A stretch of DNA of 9,553 nucleotides, from assembly GCA_949298665.1 (NCBI GenBank), contig CASFXO010000360.1:1-9553 (forward strand). Direction: 5' to 3'. Below are positions 5,676 to 9,553 of the stretch, in pieces. Within the stretch, counting starts at the first letter, position 1. Each line of letters opens with the position of its first letter. A model generated the notes under the pieces. The model did not search any database. It was not told where the DNA came from and worked only from the letters and a program-made list of their open reading frames with translations. The translations under genes were made by a program, and so were the position numbers. This DNA is from an uncultured Lentisphaeria bacterium. Lineage in GTDB: Bacteria > Verrucomicrobiota > Lentisphaeria > Victivallales > Victivallaceae.

Positions 5676-6176
5676 TCAGGAAGAAACAATCCCAAAGACC
5701 CGGTTCAAATCAAACTCCCGGCGCAGGGCCGCCATGACCTCCCGCTCCCGCCGCCGCATTCTCCGGCGCGGTCCCGGCGTCAGATCGTCTTCTCCGGCGG
5801 CGTGCAGAAACCCGTGCGCGATGTACAGCGTCAGTTCCCCCGCAAAATCGGAATCCTTCCGCTTCCTACATTCCCCCAACCCCACGTCCGCGCAGACCAG
5901 CTTTTCCACCGCCACGTCTCCCGTAAAAAGCGACTCCGGATCATCAAAGTAACTGAAGGTAATCACATCCGTCGTGCCTTCGTGGCCCACATATTCCGCA
6001 TTGGCCCGGATCATGGCACGGTCTCCCACAAACCGGACCGCGGCACACCAGTCCTCCTCCGCCGGCAGACCGGCAAGCTCCGCGGTCCGGCGCAGCAGAC
6101 GGTTCATCGCCTTGCGGTCAATGTTTACCGCCGCCGCCGTTGCCGTGCCCGGCCGCCATGAATAGGTCGTCTTCAT
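5676..6176 (-). CDS. ybeY: YbeY, endoribonuclease for 16S rRNA maturation
   Basis: YbeY is a single-metal RNase acting in 16S rRNA 3'-end maturation and ribosome quality control. The 166-residue product shows the family core: NAEYVGHEGTTDVITF (59-74), GDVAV (86-90) and the metal motif HGFLHAAGEDD (121-131). The spacing equals that of E. coli H114/H118/H124, but the third ligand is Asp131 and not His. The Arg usually found in the 'YRGKD' position is Val63. Both changes resemble the form I recall in Bacteroidetes YbeY, so activity is probably kept. The start at 6176 overlaps pgpH by 59 bp; AAGGA lies about 12 bases upstream. The alternative ATG at 6107 (codon 24) would delete the first helix seen in homologues, so the longer form is preferred. 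It sits in the classic phoH-pgpH-ybeY order. Confidence 0.93.
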   Translation of the reverse strand: MKTTYSWRPGTATAAAVNIDRKAMNRLLRRTAELAGLPAEEDWCAAVRFVGDRAMIRANAEYVGHEGTTDVITFSYFDDPESLFTGDVAVEKLVCADVGLGECRKRKDSDFAGELTLYIAHGFLHAAGEDDLTPGPRRRMRRREREVMAALRREFDLNRVFGIVSS

Positions 6177-8508
6177 CCTGATCTTTTTCCTTCTGGTAGG
6201 CGACTCTGCCGTGTTTCATGCTGAGCAGGGTATTGATGAAACTTTCGCGCACCTTCTCCAGTTCCTCCAGCGTCATGTCGGCATGGATCAGCTGCCCGTC
6301 ACGGAATCGTTTCTGGAAAATTTCATCCACCAGAGCTTCGATCCGGGCGGCCGATGGTTTGTCCAGGGACCGGCTGGCCGCTTCGCAGGCATCGGCCAGA
6401 CTGATGATGGCGGCTTCCTTGCTGTGCGGCGGGCGCCCCTGATAGCGGAACTGGGATTCGGCGACCGCATCACCGGTCCGGCGGCTGTTGTCCATGGCGC
6501 GTCGATAGAAGTAATGCACCAGGTCGTTGCCGTGGTGCTGCTCGATCGCCTCCCGGACGATTCGGCTGAGTTTATACTGCCGGGCCAGTTCCAGCCCCTC
6601 TTTGACGTGGTCCCGGATGATCATGCTGCTCATCTGCGGCGTCAGTTCCGTGTGCTGGTTGCCCATGTCCTGGTTGTTTTCCGTAAAATATTGCGGTTTG
6701 GAAAGTTTCCCGATGTCGTGGAAGAGCGCTCCGGCCTTGGCCCGCAGATAGTTCGCACCGATTTCCCGTGCCGCGTCCTCCGCCAGCGTCGCCACCATGA
6801 GACTGTGGAAAAAGGTCCCGGGCGCCTCCCGTTTCATCCGTTCCAGCAGCGGATGGTTGTAGTCGCAGAGCACCATCAGCGACATGTTGGTCGTTACGTT
6901 GAACAGCAGTTCATAGGCGAAAATCAGCAGCAGTGCCAGAATGGCGGTGATCAGGGCGTTGCCCACCGCCAGCGACCCCGACTGCAACGCCAGGCGGCTG
7001 ACCTCCTGCCAGTTGCGGGCGGCTCCGAAAATGTTGGCGTTCAACAGCCAGACCAACGGAAAAACCGAGAAGATCGTTCGCAGGAAAAACGATCGATAGT
7101 TGGTGGCCGAACGCACCGCCAACGCCGTCAGCGAGCAGATGACGATGCCCTTGAGCGCGAATTCAAACGACAGGTCCAGCATCAGCGCGGTGATGGACGC
7201 CACGAAAAAACCGGTGCACATGGCCACCCGGAATCCCAGAAACGCCGCCATGAGCACCGCCACCAGCGCCAGCGGCACCGCATCGATGACCAGCGCCGGC
7301 TGCAGGGTGCGGCTTTCGCTGGAGAGCATTTTGAATACTTCAATGCCGATATAGTTGCAGATCAGAGCGATGATCACCACCGATCCGACGATGCTGATGC
7401 GCCGGTTGCTGCCGACCACCTCCGGGTGAATGTGGTACAGATAGAAGCCCGCCAGCACGACCAGCGTCAGACTCCAGAACATGTTCCGCATCGGGCGGTG
7501 CCAGTCGCCGCGTTCATCCGCACGTTCGGCGCAGCTGCGTTCGTAGAGGGTCAGGCGTTCCAGAGCCGCGTCATCGACCAGTTCCCCCTTGCGGATGATC
7601 GGATGGTGCTTCTGAATTTCCGCGGTAACCGGCTCGACTTTGGCGGCGGCGGCCACCCGGCCGCTTTCCGTGCGGCGGGGATCGAACGTCAGGTTGCCGG
7701 AAACGCCGAGCAGCACCCGGAATGCGGTACTGAAACTGTCCTGCAGACGTTTACGTTCCTGATCCGGCGGGAAGAATTTCAGCACGGCATCCGCCAGACG
7801 GGTGGCGCCGTCCCATTCACTGGACAGTTCGCCGACAGTGCGGGCGAGTCGTTCGCGCTGCTGGGGATCGATGACGCGGATTTTCTGGCCCACCGGAAGC
7901 GCCGCTTTGGTGGTGGCGCCGAGAAAGCCGCCGACCAGCAGGGCGTTCAGTTCGTTTTCAAAATAGCGATAGGCCGCCGGATTATGAATGCATTGGTAAA
8001 GCACTTTCAACGCCGCCGGGTCCAGGCCCGCGGCGAGATTGGCCGCCGGCTGACCGTCTTCCGGCGTCCGGATGTCCGGCGCGTCAGGGTTTACGCGGAA
8101 CGTGACCGCATCGAAAAACTCCTTGAATATCCGCTGTATCCGGGTGTTTTCCACTTCGGAAATATGATAAAAGCGCGGTTCATTCCGGGAGGCCTCCTGC
8201 CGGGCCTGTTCGGTGGCATTCCGGTCTTCGTAGGTGAAATCGAATTCCGCATTGATGGTCTGTGGTGCCCGCTGGCCCAGCACCAGCTTTTCCATGGTCT
8301 GCTGGTTGGAGCTGGACAGGGTCAGCAGCAGCGAGCAGATCCCCCAGATCAGAATCAGCATGAAAATGCCGAGCACGACCGAGCGGTCGGCGGAACTGGC
8401 CGGATCCGTTTCTTCATGATGTCGCCGTCGTCCGCCGACCAGACCGCGGCGTTCCAGCATCCGGCGTGCCCGGCGGTGTTTCAGAAAACCGATGATTCCG
8501 TCAAACAT
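6118..8508 (-). CDS. pgpH: PgpH-type 7TM HD-domain phosphohydrolase (cyclic-di-AMP phosphodiesterase)
   Basis: PgpH proteins hydrolyse the second messenger c-di-AMP to pApA and sit in the inner membrane. The 796-residue product shows the full plan: a basic cytoplasmic N-tail (11-30), one membrane helix (44-64), a large external 7TMR-HDED region (about 65-342), a seven-helix membrane block (about 343-537) and a cytoplasmic HD domain. HD residues seen are H568 (HSLMVATLAED), H597-D598 in FHDIGK, and H658-H659 in EQHHGND, followed by FYRRA, close to characterised PgpH. The C-terminal tail is acidic, then rich in Gly and His. The ATG at 8508 has GGAAAG five bases upstream and overlaps phoH by 8 bp; its end overlaps ybeY by 59 bp. 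The Firmicute cluster usually also has dgkA next to ybeY; it is absent here. c-di-AMP activity is inferred from family and motifs. Confidence 0.92.
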   Translation of the reverse strand: MFDGIIGFLKHRRARRMLERRGLVGGRRRHHEETDPASSADRSVVLGIFMLILIWGICSLLLTLSSSNQQTMEKLVLGQRAPQTINAEFDFTYEDRNATEQARQEASRNEPRFYHISEVENTRIQRIFKEFFDAVTFRVNPDAPDIRTPEDGQPAANLAAGLDPAALKVLYQCIHNPAAYRYFENELNALLVGGFLGATTKAALPVGQKIRVIDPQQRERLARTVGELSSEWDGATRLADAVLKFFPPDQERKRLQDSFSTAFRVLLGVSGNLTFDPRRTESGRVAAAAKVEPVTAEIQKHHPIIRKGELVDDAALERLTLYERSCAERADERGDWHRPMRNMFWSLTLVVLAGFYLYHIHPEVVGSNRRISIVGSVVIIALICNYIGIEVFKMLSSESRTLQPALVIDAVPLALVAVLMAAFLGFRVAMCTGFFVASITALMLDLSFEFALKGIVICSLTALAVRSATNYRSFFLRTIFSVFPLVWLLNANIFGAARNWQEVSRLALQSGSLAVGNALITAILALLLIFAYELLFNVTTNMSLMVLCDYNHPLLERMKREAPGTFFHSLMVATLAEDAAREIGANYLRAKAGALFHDIGKLSKPQYFTENNQDMGNQHTELTPQMSSMIIRDHVKEGLELARQYKLSRIVREAIEQHHGNDLVHYFYRRAMDNSRRTGDAVAESQFRYQGRPPHSKEAAIISLADACEAASRSLDKPSAARIEALVDEIFQKRFRDGQLIHADMTLEELEKVRESFINTLLSMKHGRVAYQKEKDQDEDDLFMAAGHGNGGGGKH

Positions 8509-9457
8509 GATCTTTCCGAGAATAGGCGTTGATGATTTTCTCCAGCAGCGCGTGCCGCACCACGTCGCCGGTATTGAAGCGGCAGAAGGCGATGCCGTCG
8601 ATGTCGGCCAGGGTGCGTTCCGCCTGCAACAGGCCCGATTTTTCGTGGCGGGCGAGGTCCGTCTGCGTCGGATCGCCCGTCACCACGCATTTGGAGTGGA
8701 AACCCATCCGGGTCAGGAACATCAGCATCTGTTCCGGAGTGGTGTTCTGGGCTTCGTCCAGAATGATGAAGGCGCCGCTGAGCGTCCGGCCGCGCATGAA
8801 CGCCAGCGGAGCGACTTCGATGGCGCCCCGTTCGATCAGGGCGGAGGCTTCCTCCAGCGGGAGCATGTCGTACAGCGCGTCATAAAGCGGGCGTAGATAC
8901 GGCATGATTTTTTCTTCCAGGTTGCCCGGCAGATAGCCGAGATTTTCTCCTGATTCCCGAGCCGGGCGGGTGAGGATGATCCGGCTGCATTCCCCTTTCA
9001 GAAAGGCGGAAACTGCCAGAGCCATGGCCAGATAGGTTTTTCCCGTGCCCGCCGGCCCGATTCCGAATACCACATCGTGTTCCCGAATGGCCCGGACGTA
9101 TTCCAGCTGACGCCGTGAACGGGGCAGAACTTCCCGTTTCTTCGGGCTGACGCTGATGCGTTCGCTCCAGAGTTCTCGGAGATCATGCACCTGTTCCTCT
9201 CCGCAGGCGCGGAGCAGCAGTTCGAAGTCCCGCTGATCCAGCTCACGACCGCGAATCTCGTAGAAATGCGTCAGCTCTTCAAAAAAACGCATGGCGCGCG
9301 CCACGTCTCCGGATTCTCCGGAAACCTGGATGGAACCGTCCCGGGCCGTGATCACCACATGAAAAGTGGTCTGCACCAGCCGGAGGTTGCGAATCTCATT
9401 GCCGGCACAGGCCGCATGAAGGTTCATGCCGCAGTCAAAATAGAATCGGTCTTCCAT
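8501..9457 (-). CDS. phoH: PhoH-like ATPase (PhoL/YbeZ type)
   Basis: The 318-residue product is of normal length for the single-domain PhoH family, a P-loop NTPase related to superfamily 1 helicases and associated with RNA metabolism. It works beside YbeY in several bacteria. Motifs are Walker A GPAGTGKT (134-141), TRPARESGENLGYLPG (163-178; most homologues have TRPAxEAGE, so R167 and S169 are mild changes), Walker B IILDEAQN (231-238), and GDPTQTDL (261-268). The N-terminal 110 residues form the KH-like/PhoH N-domain. The ATG at 9457 has GGAAAG three bases before it; a second ATG at codon 11 is less favoured. It is first in the phoH-pgpH-ybeY-oxidoreductase operon, directly after a terminator, so its promoter must lie within about 40 bases or upstream of the terminator. 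No clear -35/-10 pair was found there. Confidence 0.94.
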   Translation of the reverse strand: MEDRFYFDCGMNLHAACAGNEIRNLRLVQTTFHVVITARDGSIQVSGESGDVARAMRFFEELTHFYEIRGRELDQRDFELLLRACGEEQVHDLRELWSERISVSPKKREVLPRSRRQLEYVRAIREHDVVFGIGPAGTGKTYLAMALAVSAFLKGECSRIILTRPARESGENLGYLPGNLEEKIMPYLRPLYDALYDMLPLEEASALIERGAIEVAPLAFMRGRTLSGAFIILDEAQNTTPEQMLMFLTRMGFHSKCVVTGDPTQTDLARHEKSGLLQAERTLADIDGIAFCRFNTGDVVRHALLEKIINAYSRKDHV

Positions 9458-9496
9458 AACTTTCCATCAAACTTGTCCACCATGCCGGTCCGAAAG

Positions 9497-9537
9497 AAAA
9501 AAACCGGAGAAGCGATTGGCCTTCCCCGGATTTTTTT
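9497..9537. terminator. Bidirectional-type intrinsic terminator upstream of phoH
   Basis: CCGGAGAAG (9504-9512) pairs with CTTCCCCGG (9521-9529) with one mismatch, around an eight-base loop. Seven A (9497-9503) precede it and seven T (9531-9537) follow, so a U tract exists in either direction. No plus-strand gene ends here. It therefore most likely ends a leftward gene lying beyond the right window edge and separates it from phoH. Confidence 0.75.
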
Positions 9538-9553
9538 CAGAAATTTCGGTGCT

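Noticed and set aside
4385..5737. A 450-codon plus-strand frame across the convergent junction and the oxidoreductase
   Set aside because: It is low-complexity and lies opposite a clear Gfo/Idh/MocA coding region; it starts inside the glycosidase gene in another frame.
6211..8532. A 773-codon open frame on the plus strand, antisense to pgpH
   Set aside because: The translation is rich in His, Gln, Arg and Asp with no recognisable domain, and the opposite strand encodes a clear PgpH with all motifs. Long stop-free antisense frames are expected from the GC-rich codon use.
1..9553. CRISPR arrays, tRNA/rRNA genes, insertion sequences, attachment sites
   Set aside because: No regularly spaced direct repeats, tRNA-like cloverleaf, transposase or terminal repeats were seen by reading both strands.

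Overview
This is a GC-rich bacterial window holding nine genes, two of them at unusual junctions. The best guess for the source is the PVC superphylum, probably a Lentisphaerota (Victivallis-like) or Verrucomicrobiota relative. That rests on three things: a TIGR04073-type 'exosortase system-associated' secreted protein, a non-canonical GH36-like glycosidase together with a Gfo/Idh/MocA oxidoreductase, and a YbeY with the Asp-ligand active-site variant. The taxonomic guess is inference; no rRNA or tRNA gene is present to confirm it.

Layout, left to right. (1) Minus strand, 1-544: queF (queuosine pathway reductase) overlaps the start of argJ (arginine biosynthesis, cut by the window edge). (2) 545-867: a divergent, AT-rich control region. 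It carries a plausible sigma70-type promoter to the right, a palindrome at its predicted start site, a weaker extended -10 promoter to the left, and a candidate H-type pseudoknot in the queF leader. (3) Plus strand, 868-1278: a small secreted TIGR04073 protein, closed by a strong intrinsic terminator. (4) Plus strand, 1390-4524: ychF (ribosome-associated ATPase), then a 667-residue GH36/melibiase-like glycosidase 30 bp downstream. (5) 4521-4601: a convergent junction with a perfect 9-bp inverted repeat covering both stop codons. (6) Minus strand, 9457 down to 4598: phoH - pgpH - ybeY - Gfo/Idh/MocA oxidoreductase, tightly packed with overlaps of 8 and 59 bp and a gap of 19 bp. A bidirectional-looking terminator at 9497-9537 insulates this operon from whatever lies upstream.

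How the genes fit together. phoH-pgpH-ybeY is the widely conserved bacterial cluster that links an RNA-associated PhoH ATPase, a membrane c-di-AMP phosphodiesterase and the 16S rRNA-maturation RNase. Here a sugar-type dehydrogenase is appended to its 3' end and converges on a glycosidase gene, which suggests but does not prove a shared carbohydrate substrate. No mobile element, CRISPR array or defence cassette was found. The most interesting signals are the pseudoknot in the queF leader, the variant catalytic positions of the GH36-like enzyme and of YbeY, and the TIGR04073 gene standing without any exosortase gene in view.
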